This document shows, in pieces, positions 1-7,471 of a stretch of 11,567 nucleotides of DNA (position 1 is its first letter; the number at the start of each line of letters is the position of its first letter). Origin of the DNA: Acidobacteriota bacterium (GTDB lineage: Bacteria > Acidobacteriota > Terriglobia > Bryobacterales > Bryobacteraceae); contig CANNLB010000015.1 in NCBI GenBank assembly GCA_947505565.1, positions 1-11,567 of the forward strand. Reading direction: 5' to 3'. The notes beneath the pieces are model-generated. The model ran no database searches. It saw only the letters and a program-made list of their open reading frames with translations, and was not told where the DNA came from. A program made the translations under genes and the position numbers.

Positions 1-2
1 AT

Positions 3-182
3 CGCCGGACGTTGCCTCCGGCCCCCGTCGAGCGAACACTGGAGCCGATCGCCGAAGTAGCCGTCGCCGCCAGCGCCGGAAGCTCCGATCTTCCCCCCAT
101 TGGCTTCGAATCGAAATACCGCCCGAACCCGGCGGTCAACGTTCCCTTCGTCGACCGCTGCTTAGCTGGCTTCCTTTCGTAA
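3..182 (+). CDS. C-terminal fragment of an unrecognised protein (5' truncated by window edge)
   Basis: Reading in the frame that starts at base 3 gives 59 codons without a stop, ending in TAA at 180-182. Third positions are mostly G or C, as expected for a real gene in this genome. The peptide is rich in Pro and Ala, then becomes more structured near the end (IGFESKYRPNPAVNVPFVDR, then CLAGFLS). The competing + frame is Arg-rich and looks like a shadow. The gene would converge on the receptor gene that ends at 229, leaving a 46-nt gap. I do not recognise the family and assign no function. A reading on the opposite strand from an ATG near base 100 toward the left edge is also open, so strand and reality are uncertain. 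Confidence 0.45.
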   Translation, partial: RRTLPPAPVERTLEPIAEVAVAASAGSSDLPPIGFESKYRPNPAVNVPFVDRCLAGFLS

Positions 183-228
183 TTCCCGGCTGCCCCCGAA
201 CCGTTCGCTGATCTTTGACAACTGAATA

Positions 229-3200
229 CTAAAAAGCCAATTTCAAGGCGAACTGCACCACTCGCGGATTTCCGGTCGTATTGCGAATTACGCCATAACT
301 AGCCGCCGTAATACTCCCTCCGGGGTTCGCGAAGTTGGCGATGTTGAGCACGTTGAAGAACTCGTTACGCCATTCGAGGTTCACCCGTTCGGTCAACGTG
401 AACTTCTTGTTGATCGACAGATCGGCGTTGCGCTGGATCGGGCCACGGAGAATGTTCCGAGCTGTGTCGCCAAAGAAGTTGCCCGCGCGAACAAAGGCCG
501 CCGTGTTGAAGTATCGATTCAACCGGTCCTGCGTCCGGCCCGATCCCTGCGCCGTGGTGATCGTCGCCCCCGGAGACCAACTCGCGCGGCTGTTCGCTGT
601 CCCGTAAAGCGCGGCGCCGCTCGTGTCGAGAATGCTGATCGGTGTCCCGCTCTGCAGAATCGCCACCCCGGCCACCTGCCAGTCGCCGAAGATCTGCTTA
701 TTGAGCCGCCCGTAAGGCAGGTTGTAGCTGAAGTTCACCACCACACGATGGGTCCGATCGAAATCGGACAGACCACGGTTCAGCGAAAGCCGCGTCTGGT
801 CCCCATCCAGTTGCGTGAAAGTGGCCCCGGTGCCGGATCCAGAATTGTTATCCAGCGACTTGGCCCAAGTGTAGGAAGCCAGCAGCCGCACGCCCTTCGA
901 GAGACGACGCGTCACAGAGGTCTGCAGCGAGTTGTAGCTCGAATCGGTGGAGGTTTCGAGCCAAACCAGGCCGGTGGGCGAAAAGCCGACGTACGGTACT
1001 CGCAGCGAGGCGTTCGCCGACGTGTTCGTCGTTTGGCCGCCAATCGGGCTGGTGGCCGAAGCCAGGATCGGCTGGTTGATCAGCCGCTGCGTCGCCAGAC
1101 GAGAGCCCTTGGTTCCCTGGTAACCAACTTCGACCATCGTCGACGACGTCGCTTGATACTGCGCATTCATACCCCATTGCTGTAGGTAGGGCGTCTTCAG
1201 CGTCGGGTCCACGGCGTTCAGGCCGATGGCTGGGCGGTCGGTCGTGTAAGGCGGGGCGGAAAGTTGCGGCGCCACCGGAAAGTCCGCGCGGGCCGGCAGC
1301 GTCGGGAAGGGATTCTGCATGGAATACGACGTATTGGCCGCGCCCTGAAGGTCGGTCCGGACATAGCCAGGCAGTGAGAGCGCTTCGAGCAGACCCAACT
1401 GGTTCGAGAGCCGGTCGTAGTAGATGCCGTACCCGCCGCGCAGCGCGATTTTTTCAGAAAGCTTGTACGCAAAGCCAAACCGCGGGGCAAAATTCCGATT
1501 GGGCTCGGAATCAAGCAGGGTATTCGCCACTTTCGGAATGCCAGGGATCGGCTTCTGCGTGGCGCTGGTCTGCACGAACCCGGCGCTTGTGAATCCGCCC
1601 ACCGGCGGCGCCCGATATAGCCGCGTATCGAAGCTGCCGTTCCGCCCCTGCTTGTCGACCGCGTAACCCAGGTAGTCCCAACGCAGCCCCAGATTCAACG
1701 ACAGGCGGGACGTGATTTTCCAGTCGTCCTGCACATAAAAGGCAAGGTCCGTGATGCGGTCCATGCGGTCGGTGACGCCACTGGCAACGCTGGACGTATT
1801 GATGTTGCTGAAGCCGGTGCCGTTCCCACCCTGCGTGATGGGCGTGCCCGGCAGACCGGTGAGGAAGTCTCCGAAACTCTGAATGGTCAGCGAGCCGCGG
1901 AAGCGGTTGTTGGAGTAGTAGTCATCCACGTACCTGCGCATCTCGACGCCCGTGCGGATCTGGTGCTTGCCGCGGACCCAGGACAAGGTGTCGACGAAGT
2001 GGTAGGTGTCCTGTGCCACGCCCTGGTCGGCGTTCACGCTATAGCCGAGGCTGAAGACGCCGGTGACCGTGATCTGTGGAATGTCCGGAAAGTCCTTCGC
2101 GTTGAAGCGCTGCATGCCGATCGCGCTGAGCGGAATCTTGTTCTCTTGCAGCACGGTGCCGAGCAGACGGCTGAAACCCATGCGGGCTTCGTTCACGATA
2201 TTGGGCGTCAGGATGTGGGTGTCGGTCAAGCTCATGATCCGGCTCTTGAAATCCTGGGTGGTGCCAAAGCCCGGCACCGTTGCCGCAGGCAGCGGCTGAA
2301 ACGCCGGCTGGCCCGAAATGATGGATTTGAATATCAGCCGGTTCTTGCTCGTCAGTTGATGGTCCACGTTTGAGATGTACTGGTTCTCTTCGTAGCGGGC
2401 GGGGATCGAGACGGCGTAGTTGACGCCTGCGACCGCCTGCTGGGGCGAGGGGATGACGAACTGGCCGTTATCGAGCTTCAGGTTCAAGAGCGCCAGCGAG
2501 ACCGGATTGATGTTGGTTCCGTCCGCCGCAATGGTGGGGCCGCCGCGGGTGCCCCGGAGGCCGGTGAACGCTCGGCCCAGCGAAGCGCGGGATCGATCCA
2601 GCGGAATCAGCGGCAGGTTCAACGAGCTGGAACCGGAAAGGCCGTTGCGCTGCTGGGTCCCTTGGTAGGAGAAGAAGAAGAAGGTCTTGTTCTGGATCAC
2701 CGGGCCGCCCAGGTTGCCCCCAAACTGGTTCTGCTTCAGCACCGGCCGAGCCTGGCCAGTCGAGTTAAAGAAGAAGCTGTTCGCATTGAAGGCTTCGTTC
2801 CGCAAAAACTGGAACACGGTGCCGTGGAACTGCGGCGTGCCGGAGCGGGTGACCAGGACGACAGCGGCGCCGCCGCTGCGGCCGGACTGCGCGTCGTACA
2901 GGCCAGTCTGCACCTTGAACTCCTGAATCGCTTCGGGCGACGGAGCAACGAGACCATTGGAGGCGAAGGCGTTTTCGTTCGAGGTGTTGCTATGGATGTT
3001 AACCGAGTCAACGCCGTCGATGTAGACCGAGTTCGAACCGAGTCGGGCTCCGCCTGAAGAGATGTTCTGCGTACCACGCCCCAGCGCCCCGGCGTCGTTC
3101 AGCGGCCCGGAGGTGCCAGGCGACAGAGCGAGCAGTTGGGTGAAGTTGCGGGACGAGAGCGGAAGCTCCTTCATCGCGCTGCCATCGACGACCCGGCCGA

Positions 3201-3573
3201 GCGCCGCGGATTCGGTTTGCAGCAGCGGTGTGGAGGCCGAGACTTCAATCCTCTCCGTGACCCCGGCTGGGTTCAATACTAGACTCACCGCGATCCGCTC
3301 GGTAACGCCCAGAATGGCCCTCGCGGCACTGGTGGAGAACCCCGCCAGCGACGCCTCAATGCGGTACTCGCCCGGAGCGAGGAACGGGAACGAATACTGG
3401 CCGGAGGCCGAAGAAACGGCTTGCCGCTTCTCGTTCGTGTTGGTGCTGATGGCAGTGACCTGAGCGTTGGCAACGGCGGCGCCGCTTTGGTCGGAGATGG
3501 CACCGCTGATGGTGCCGGAGGTCTGGCCTAGCAGCGTTGCGGCCGCAGCCAGGAATACAAAGAAACGAGACAT
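229..3573 (-). CDS. Oar-like TonB-dependent outer-membrane receptor with N-terminal carboxypeptidase-regulatory-like domain
   Basis: A protein of 1114 residues from the chosen ATG at 3573, which has an AGAGGG ribosome site 10 nt upstream and is followed directly by a Sec signal peptide (about residues 1-17, MSRFFVFLAAAATLLG). An ATG 25 codons further upstream would put a polar stretch before the signal and is rejected. Residues ~20-100 form a carboxypeptidase-regulatory-like beta-sandwich (GTISGAISDQSGA, then GQYSFPFLAPGEYRI). A TonB-box-like segment lies at ~107-113 (ERIEVSA). A plug follows at ~118-245, including VYIDGVDS and SGRSGGA. The rest is a large beta-barrel with typical phrases such as FYVQDDWKITSRLSLNLGLR, ending in the terminal Phe of LKLAF. 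The length and order match the Oar-type receptors abundant in Acidobacteria. Such receptors import large or scarce substrates using TonB energy; the substrate cannot be told here. It lies 47 nt downstream of the other receptor, probably in the same transcript. Confidence 0.93.
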   Translation of the reverse strand: MSRFFVFLAAAATLLGQTSGTISGAISDQSGAAVANAQVTAISTNTNEKRQAVSSASGQYSFPFLAPGEYRIEASLAGFSTSAARAILGVTERIAVSLVLNPAGVTERIEVSASTPLLQTESAALGRVVDGSAMKELPLSSRNFTQLLALSPGTSGPLNDAGALGRGTQNISSGGARLGSNSVYIDGVDSVNIHSNTSNENAFASNGLVAPSPEAIQEFKVQTGLYDAQSGRSGGAAVVLVTRSGTPQFHGTVFQFLRNEAFNANSFFFNSTGQARPVLKQNQFGGNLGGPVIQNKTFFFFSYQGTQQRNGLSGSSSLNLPLIPLDRSRASLGRAFTGLRGTRGGPTIAADGTNINPVSLALLNLKLDNGQFVIPSPQQAVAGVNYAVSIPARYEENQYISNVDHQLTSKNRLIFKSIISGQPAFQPLPAATVPGFGTTQDFKSRIMSLTDTHILTPNIVNEARMGFSRLLGTVLQENKIPLSAIGMQRFNAKDFPDIPQITVTGVFSLGYSVNADQGVAQDTYHFVDTLSWVRGKHQIRTGVEMRRYVDDYYSNNRFRGSLTIQSFGDFLTGLPGTPITQGGNGTGFSNINTSSVASGVTDRMDRITDLAFYVQDDWKITSRLSLNLGLRWDYLGYAVDKQGRNGSFDTRLYRAPPVGGFTSAGFVQTSATQKPIPGIPKVANTLLDSEPNRNFAPRFGFAYKLSEKIALRGGYGIYYDRLSNQLGLLEALSLPGYVRTDLQGAANTSYSMQNPFPTLPARADFPVAPQLSAPPYTTDRPAIGLNAVDPTLKTPYLQQWGMNAQYQATSSTMVEVGYQGTKGSRLATQRLINQPILASATSPIGGQTTNTSANASLRVPYVGFSPTGLVWLETSTDSSYNSLQTSVTRRLSKGVRLLASYTWAKSLDNNSGSGTGATFTQLDGDQTRLSLNRGLSDFDRTHRVVVNFSYNLPYGRLNKQIFGDWQVAGVAILQSGTPISILDTSGAALYGTANSRASWSPGATITTAQGSGRTQDRLNRYFNTAAFVRAGNFFGDTARNILRGPIQRNADLSINKKFTLTERVNLEWRNEFFNVLNIANFANPGGSITAASYGVIRNTTGNPRVVQFALKLAF

Positions 3574-3583
3574 ACGTGGTAGA

Positions 3584-3589
3584 CCCTCT
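3584..3589 (-). promoter_or_regulatory. Ribosome binding site of the Oar-like receptor (AGAGGG)
   Basis: On the minus strand AGAGGG lies 10 nt upstream of the ATG at 3573. It sits inside the 47-nt gap between the two receptor genes and decides the internal ATG over the one at 3648. No promoter is obvious in this short gap, which fits co-transcription with the upstream receptor. Confidence 0.6.
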
Positions 3590-3620
3590 TTGGCTTCATG
3601 GTACGCCGAAAAATAACCAA

Positions 3621-6242
3621 TTAGAACCGAAGTCGCATCCCGCCCCAAATGCCGCGTGGCGCACCGGGAGCGTAGAACGTCGCCTGGCGCGCCGGGAATA
3701 CCCCTCCCACCGCCGGAAACGGACGCGCGATGAAGTTGCCTTCCGCGGTAAATCCGGTGGGACCGAGTTGAGCGCCGGAGTAGTATTGGCGGTCAAACAG
3801 GTTGTTGATCTGGCCGAATAGCTCCACCCGCCGGTGAAGTTCATACCGGCCACCCAGGTTGGCCACCGCGTAGCCGGGGCTGGAGCCGGGGCCGATGAAC
3901 AGTCGACCGTCCGGCTGATGCTGGCTGTTCTCATTGCCCCGCGCGATGGCGCCCGAAATGCCGACCACTCCAACGTTAACGACGAACTTCGATGTGAACT
4001 GAATATCCGCGTACGCCTTCGTCATATGGTGCGGCACCAACGGAATCCGCTGTCCGGAGACGATGGCAATCCGTCCTTCCCGGTTCGAACTATTGGCCTG
4101 ACCGTTCACGATTTCGGGGCTGCGAAAGGTAGCGTCGAGGAATGTATAGTTGGCACCCATCGTCACGCGGCGGACGCGGGTGCTGACCCCGGCTTCAATG
4201 CCTTGCCGCAGCGTTTGGCCGAAATTCCTGAAGTAGCCGAAGCCGGTCTGCGGCGAGGCAACAAACAGCAGGTCGTTGCGGTTATCGGCCCGGAACCAGC
4301 CGAGGTTCCAGCGAATCTTGCTCTCGCCCGTGCTGCGGACCCCGCCTTCGACGGTGCGGGTGACCACCTGCTGCAGCGGCGGATCGCCGGCTAGGGCGTT
4401 CGGCAACCGGCAGGGCGAGGCGGGGTCGGCGCAGCCGAGCTCAATGGCGGTCGGCGCCCGGCTGCCTTCGCTGTAGCTGGCGTAAAGGCCCCGGTAGGTC
4501 AAGCCGACGCTGGGGTTGAAGCGGCTGAAGACATGGGAGCCGGTGAGCGACCCAGTGCCGGCCTGGGGCTGGATGCGATCGAGATTATCGATGGTGGTGC
4601 GGTTGAAACGGCCGGAGGCCGTCAGGGTGACGGCGCGGCCGAGACGAATCGTGTCGACAGCGAAAAGGCTGGCGGTATGGATCCGGCTGGCGAGGTTGAC
4701 GCGGTTGTCGAAGGGTTCGCCGTCGACATCGCCGCCGGTGACGCCATCGGCGAAAGCACCCAAGGGGGTAATGCCGCGGTCCGGGTTCAGATAGCCGAGT
4801 TCGGTGGACTGTTGGAAGTTGACGCTGTTGCCGTCGTAGGCGGCCCCCGCCGTAACTTGATGGCGCTGGGACGTCCAGGAGAGTTGGCCGGACACGCCGT
4901 AGTTGCGTTGCTGGGCCATACTGCGGTTCAGCAGGCCGTTGCATTTCTCGCCGGGCTCATCGCGGAGCAGGACGTTGGCGATGCAGCGCCATTTCGGAAA
5001 CGGCGTATTGGCGGCGTTTTCCCCGGCGGTGGGAAAGCCCGTGTAGCCAGCGGCCGTCAACGCCGCGCGCTCCGCCGCGTTCGGTTGGTAGACCGACTGG
5101 TCGAACGAATCTTCGTTGCTATCGCCATTTAAGGTGCCCGTGCGGATGTAGCGGAAATAGCCGTTGCCGGAGAACGTCAGGCTGGGGGCCAGCGCATGCT
5201 GCACGCCGAGATTCACGAACGGCGACCGGTGGGCGGTGACGTCGGGCTTGGTGTAGACGCTGCGGTAGTCGCGAAGGAGGAATCGCTGCTCCTGCAGACC
5301 GTTGCCCAGCAGTGCATTGTTGGCATATGCCACGCTGAGTCCGACCGAAGTCCGCTGCCCCTGCCAACCGAGCTTCGTGAAGAGCTGCCGGACGTTGGAG
5401 GGCGAAGTCTCGCGCCAGCCGTCTTCAAAGAAGAGGTTGCCGGCGGTGTACCAATGAAAGCCGCGCGGAACAGAGCCGCCGTGCTCGAACTCGGTGACTT
5501 TTCGCCCGAAGCTGCCGCCGTTCAGGGTCAGCGTGGAGCCGGGGTGGCTGCGCCCGTCCTTCGAGCGAAGCGAGAGCGCCCCGCCGAGCGTGTTCAACCC
5601 AAAAACCGGATTCGACCCGGGGATTAGCGCCATTTCGGCGGTGGCGAGGCGCGGGATGAGGTCCCAACTGACGACGTCGCCGAAGGGCTGATTCAGCCGG
5701 ACGCCGTCCATAAAGATGGAGACGCCTTGCGGAGTGCCGAGGAGGGGCGACGCGGTGTAGCCGCGATAGTTGAGATCGGGCTGCAGAGGGTTGCCCTGTA
5801 TCTCGTTCAGGTAGACGCCGCCGAGTCGACGGTTGGCGAAAGCGGGGAGATCGAGGGCACCGGAGGCGGTGAAATCGCGGTCGGTTGCCGTTTGCAGCGG
5901 GGCGGGGATGTTGTCGCGGGAGCGATCAAGGCCGGGAAGGGGCGTCGGGCTGACCACGTCGACGGAATAGGAGGAAGCCCCGACGGTCATGGTGACGGTC
6001 TTCGACAGGGGGCCGGAAAGGTCCAACACTTGCACTTGGCGGGCGAAGCCGGGGTGAGCCAGCGATAGGCGATAGCGGCCGACAAGGAGGTCGAGGCTGG
6101 CTTGGCCTTTCGCATCCGTGCGGACACGGGTGGAGACGCTGGAGGCCAGGTTGTCAATATGGCCGGAGACGGCCATGGGGGCGCCGGAAGGGTCCGTGAC
6201 GGTAATCGTCAGGACCGTGGCGAAGAGCGAAAGAAAGGTCAC
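3621..6242 (-). CDS. TonB-dependent outer-membrane receptor (873 aa)
   Basis: An 873-residue receptor. It starts at a GTG (6240-6242); an in-frame TGA lies 11 codons upstream and no other start codon intervenes, so this start is close to forced. AGGA lies about 10 nt before it. Residues ~10-88 form a carboxypeptidase-regulatory-like domain ([11 protein letters not shown], then [16 protein letters not shown]). A TonB-box-like SVDVVSP is at 93-99. The plug is at ~105-228 ([48 protein letters not shown]). The barrel covers ~240-873, ending in GGMRLRF with the expected terminal Phe. The phrase [20 protein letters not shown], with its Cys pair, is characteristic of a subfamily of these receptors also found in Proteobacteria. 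The substrate is unknown. There is no STN domain, so it should not signal like FecA. Oddity: the N-terminal 16 residues are hydrophobic but carry no basic residue and no clear cleavage site. The gene is divergent from the sigma-factor operon. Confidence 0.92.
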   Translation of the reverse strand: MTFLSLFATVLTITVTDPSGAPMAVSGHIDNLASSVSTRVRTDAKGQASLDLLVGRYRLSLAHPGFARQVQVLDLSGPLSKTVTMTVGASSYSVDVVSPTPLPGLDRSRDNIPAPLQTATDRDFTASGALDLPAFANRRLGGVYLNEIQGNPLQPDLNYRGYTASPLLGTPQGVSIFMDGVRLNQPFGDVVSWDLIPRLATAEMALIPGSNPVFGLNTLGGALSLRSKDGRSHPGSTLTLNGGSFGRKVTEFEHGGSVPRGFHWYTAGNLFFEDGWRETSPSNVRQLFTKLGWQGQRTSVGLSVAYANNALLGNGLQEQRFLLRDYRSVYTKPDVTAHRSPFVNLGVQHALAPSLTFSGNGYFRYIRTGTLNGDSNEDSFDQSVYQPNAAERAALTAAGYTGFPTAGENAANTPFPKWRCIANVLLRDEPGEKCNGLLNRSMAQQRNYGVSGQLSWTSQRHQVTAGAAYDGNSVNFQQSTELGYLNPDRGITPLGAFADGVTGGDVDGEPFDNRVNLASRIHTASLFAVDTIRLGRAVTLTASGRFNRTTIDNLDRIQPQAGTGSLTGSHVFSRFNPSVGLTYRGLYASYSEGSRAPTAIELGCADPASPCRLPNALAGDPPLQQVVTRTVEGGVRSTGESKIRWNLGWFRADNRNDLLFVASPQTGFGYFRNFGQTLRQGIEAGVSTRVRRVTMGANYTFLDATFRSPEIVNGQANSSNREGRIAIVSGQRIPLVPHHMTKAYADIQFTSKFVVNVGVVGISGAIARGNENSQHQPDGRLFIGPGSSPGYAVANLGGRYELHRRVELFGQINNLFDRQYYSGAQLGPTGFTAEGNFIARPFPAVGGVFPARQATFYAPGAPRGIWGGMRLRF

Positions 6243-6290
6243 GCAGCTATATTCCTGCGGGGCGGGAGTTGTTCAGAGTATTTTGGAGAG
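6243..6290. promoter_or_regulatory. Divergent intergenic region shared by the receptor pair and the sigma-factor operon
   Basis: Only 48 nt separate the GTG start of the 873-residue receptor from the proposed GTG start of the sigma factor, so promoters for both directions must lie here or inside the opposing genes. On the + strand TATTTT (6279-6284) has the TANNNT form of a -10 element, but no good -35 hexamer is found at 16-18 nt spacing. On the - strand no convincing -10/-35 pair is seen. An ECF-type promoter recognised by the adjacent sigma factor is possible, but its motif is not known and cannot be assigned by eye. Confidence 0.4.
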
Positions 6291-6791
6291 GTGTCGAATG
6301 TAGCCGTTTGGCCGGAGCAAACTTGGCCGCTTGCGAAGATGTACGGGCAGTGGCGCGCGCCGCTGTTACGGTATCTCGCCGCGATGGGCTTGACGAGGGC
6401 GGACAGCGAGGACGTGGCGCAGGAGGTGTTCCTGGCGCTGGGGCACCATTTGCAGCGGGATGCGTCGCAGGAGAATCTGCGCGGTTGGGTGTTTCGAGTG
6501 GGGCATAATCTGGCGTTGAAGCGGCGGATGCAGTTGGGGCGGGTGGCGGAGAGCATCGAGGTTTGCGACCCGGGCCCGAGCCCGGAAGAGTTGGCGGTAT
6601 TGAAGCGGCGGCAGGAGCGGTTACAAGCGGTTGTCGCCGCGCTGCCGGAACGGGATAGGTGCTGCCTGGTGCTGCGGGCGGAGGGGTTGCGGTACCGGGA
6701 GATCGCCGGGGTATTGGAAATGTCGCTGGGGACGGTCGCATCCTCGCTGGCCCGATCGTTGGGGAAACTAGCCGAGGTAGAGGGACGATGA
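6291..6791 (+). CDS. ECF-family RNA polymerase sigma factor (sigma-70 family)
   Basis: A 166-residue protein from GTG 6291. Region 2 spans about residues 18-82 (APLLRYLAAMGLTRADSEDV, AQEVFLALGHHL, then NLRGWVFRVGHNLALKRR), which is the core-binding and -10 recognition part. Region 4 spans about 111-162, with ALPERDRCCLVLRAEGL and the helix-turn-helix YREIAGVLEMSLGTVASSLA, for -35 recognition. There is no region 1.1 or 3, as in ECF factors. The GTG start keeps region 2.1 whole; the first ATG (6339) would start at Tyr18 and cut into it. GGAG lies only 2 nt before the GTG, too close for a normal ribosome site. Longer in-frame readings upstream run antisense through the receptor gene and are Gly/Arg-rich, so they are rejected. 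The stop overlaps the anti-sigma start (ATGA). Likely role: transcribe its own operon and perhaps the divergent receptors when released by the anti-sigma factor. Confidence 0.88.
   Translation: MSNVAVWPEQTWPLAKMYGQWRAPLLRYLAAMGLTRADSEDVAQEVFLALGHHLQRDASQENLRGWVFRVGHNLALKRRMQLGRVAESIEVCDPGPSPEELAVLKRRQERLQAVVAALPERDRCCLVLRAEGLRYREIAGVLEMSLGTVASSLARSLGKLAEVEGR
6779..6784 (+). promoter_or_regulatory. Purine-rich ribosome site of the anti-sigma gene
   Basis: AGAGGG lies inside the last codons of the sigma gene, 3 nt before the ATG at 6788. A second GAGG sits at 6774-6777 at a 10-nt distance. With the ATGA stop/start overlap this points to translational coupling, the usual arrangement for sigma/anti-sigma pairs. 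Confidence 0.5.
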
Positions 6792-7450
6792 GACACCTCG
6801 ACGACGCGGAGTTGATGGCGGTGATGGACGGCGAAGCCGGGGCCGAGCATTTGCAGGAGTGCTCCGCTTGTCGGGCTCGGTATCAGGTGCTGGAGCGGGC
6901 GATGGGAGAGTTCACGGCGATGCATCGGGGCAGCCGGATTCCCAAGTGGAAGTACGCGGCAGCGGCCGCGATGGTCGTGGTGGGCGTGGGGCTATGGTGG
7001 AGCCAAAAGCGGGCCGACCTGCCGAATGCGGCCTTTACCCCGGGCGCGACCCGGCCGATGACCCAGCAGCAGGTTTGCGTCGCGCTGGCCCAGGATGACG
7101 ACCGGACCGCGCCGCGAGAAATGGCCGCGGTGGTCTTCGCCCGCTACGGGATCAAGGATCCCAAGCCAAGGGCGTATGAAGTGGACTACCTGATCACCCC
7201 GGCGCTCGGCGGGGCGGAGGACGTTCGGAATTTGTGGCCGCAGCCCTACGCCGGTAGCGTCTGGAATGCCCGCGTCAAGGACGCCTTGGAGGACTATCTG
7301 CGCACGATGGTCTGCAACGGGCGATTGGAACTGGCGACGGCGCAGGAAGAGATCGCCGGAGATTGGATCAGCGCCTATCAGAAGTACTTCCGCACCGAGG
7401 CCCCCCTGCCGCCGCACGCGCAATTCGTGAAGGACAGGGCGTGGGAGTAA
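6788..7450 (+). CDS. Membrane anti-sigma factor with N-terminal zinc-finger motif and periplasmic HNH-nuclease-like domain
   Basis: A 220-residue protein overlapping the sigma gene by 4 nt (ATGA). The N-terminal cytoplasmic part carries H21-x3-C25-x2-C28 (HLQECSAC), with His3 upstream, matching the zinc-binding anti-sigma (ZAS) motif. It is followed by an amphipathic segment and one membrane helix at about 54-71 (KYAAAAAMVVVGVGLWW). The C-terminal half (about 93-201) should be periplasmic. It resembles a family of small secreted proteins with an HNH-like core: a Cys (C97), then YEVDYLITPALGGAEDVRNL, WPQPY, WNARVKDALE, and finally MVCNGRLELATAQEEI and DWISAYQKY. In that family, as I recall it, the core reads D-H-L and N-A-H-x-K-D; here the His positions are Tyr134 and Arg162. 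C97 and C176 could form a disulfide. The anti-sigma role is well supported by order, overlap and motif. The C-terminal domain identity is by recalled similarity, and a sensory role is inference. Confidence 0.85.
   Translation: MRHLDDAELMAVMDGEAGAEHLQECSACRARYQVLERAMGEFTAMHRGSRIPKWKYAAAAAMVVVGVGLWWSQKRADLPNAAFTPGATRPMTQQQVCVALAQDDDRTAPREMAAVVFARYGIKDPKPRAYEVDYLITPALGGAEDVRNLWPQPYAGSVWNARVKDALEDYLRTMVCNGRLELATAQEEIAGDWISAYQKYFRTEAPLPPHAQFVKDRAWE
7064..7390 (+). other. Domain within anti-sigma factor: degenerate HNH-like periplasmic domain
   Basis: This covers residues ~93-201 of the anti-sigma protein. The order of landmarks, from C97 through Y-E-x-D-[HY]-L-I, L-G-G, N-L-W-P and W-N-A-x-x-K-D to V-C-x-G and the W-I-x-A-Y end, is that of stand-alone secreted HNH-like proteins. 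Tyr134 (codon 7187-7189) stands where His is usual. Asn148 is retained. If the fold is right, metal-dependent nuclease activity is unlikely and ligand or protein binding is more plausible. Confidence 0.55.
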
Positions 7451-7459
7451 CATTAGCGA

Positions 7460-7471
7460 TATAGTTTAGGC
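7460..7471 (+). promoter_or_regulatory. Possible -10 element and leaderless start for the DUF1592-type gene
   Basis: TATAGT (7460-7465) ends 6 nt before the ATG at 7472. No Shine-Dalgarno sequence at normal spacing exists; AGG at 7468-7470 is one base from the ATG. No -35 is visible. The arrangement matches the TANNNT-before-ATG pattern of leaderless transcripts known from other bacteria. An internal promoter here would let the exported module be made apart from the regulators. Confidence 0.3.

Noticed and set aside
197..207. Small inverted repeat CGAAC-C-GTTCG between the convergent genes
   Set aside because: The loop is too small, the stem too short, and no T-run follows on either strand, so it is not a credible terminator.
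748..1185. Open + strand frame of 145 codons inside the Oar-like receptor gene
   Set aside because: Its product is Arg/Gly-rich without domain features and lies antisense to a clear receptor. Long shadow frames are expected in GC-rich DNA. The same holds for the other open frames opposite both receptors and the 7472-11058 genes.
3244..3310. GVTERI repeated twice, 15 residues apart, in the Oar-like receptor
   Set aside because: The DNA of the two copies has diverged and they lie in neighbouring beta-strands, so this looks like chance or very old similarity, not a recent repeat.
3574..3620. Possible promoter or terminator between the two receptor genes
   Set aside because: The 47-nt gap holds a ribosome site but no hairpin with a T-run and no recognisable -35/-10 pair.
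6102..6290. Upstream extension of the sigma factor by 63 codons
   Set aside because: The extension is Gly/Arg-rich, lies antisense to the receptor start and is not part of any sigma domain. GTG 6291 gives the normal ECF length.
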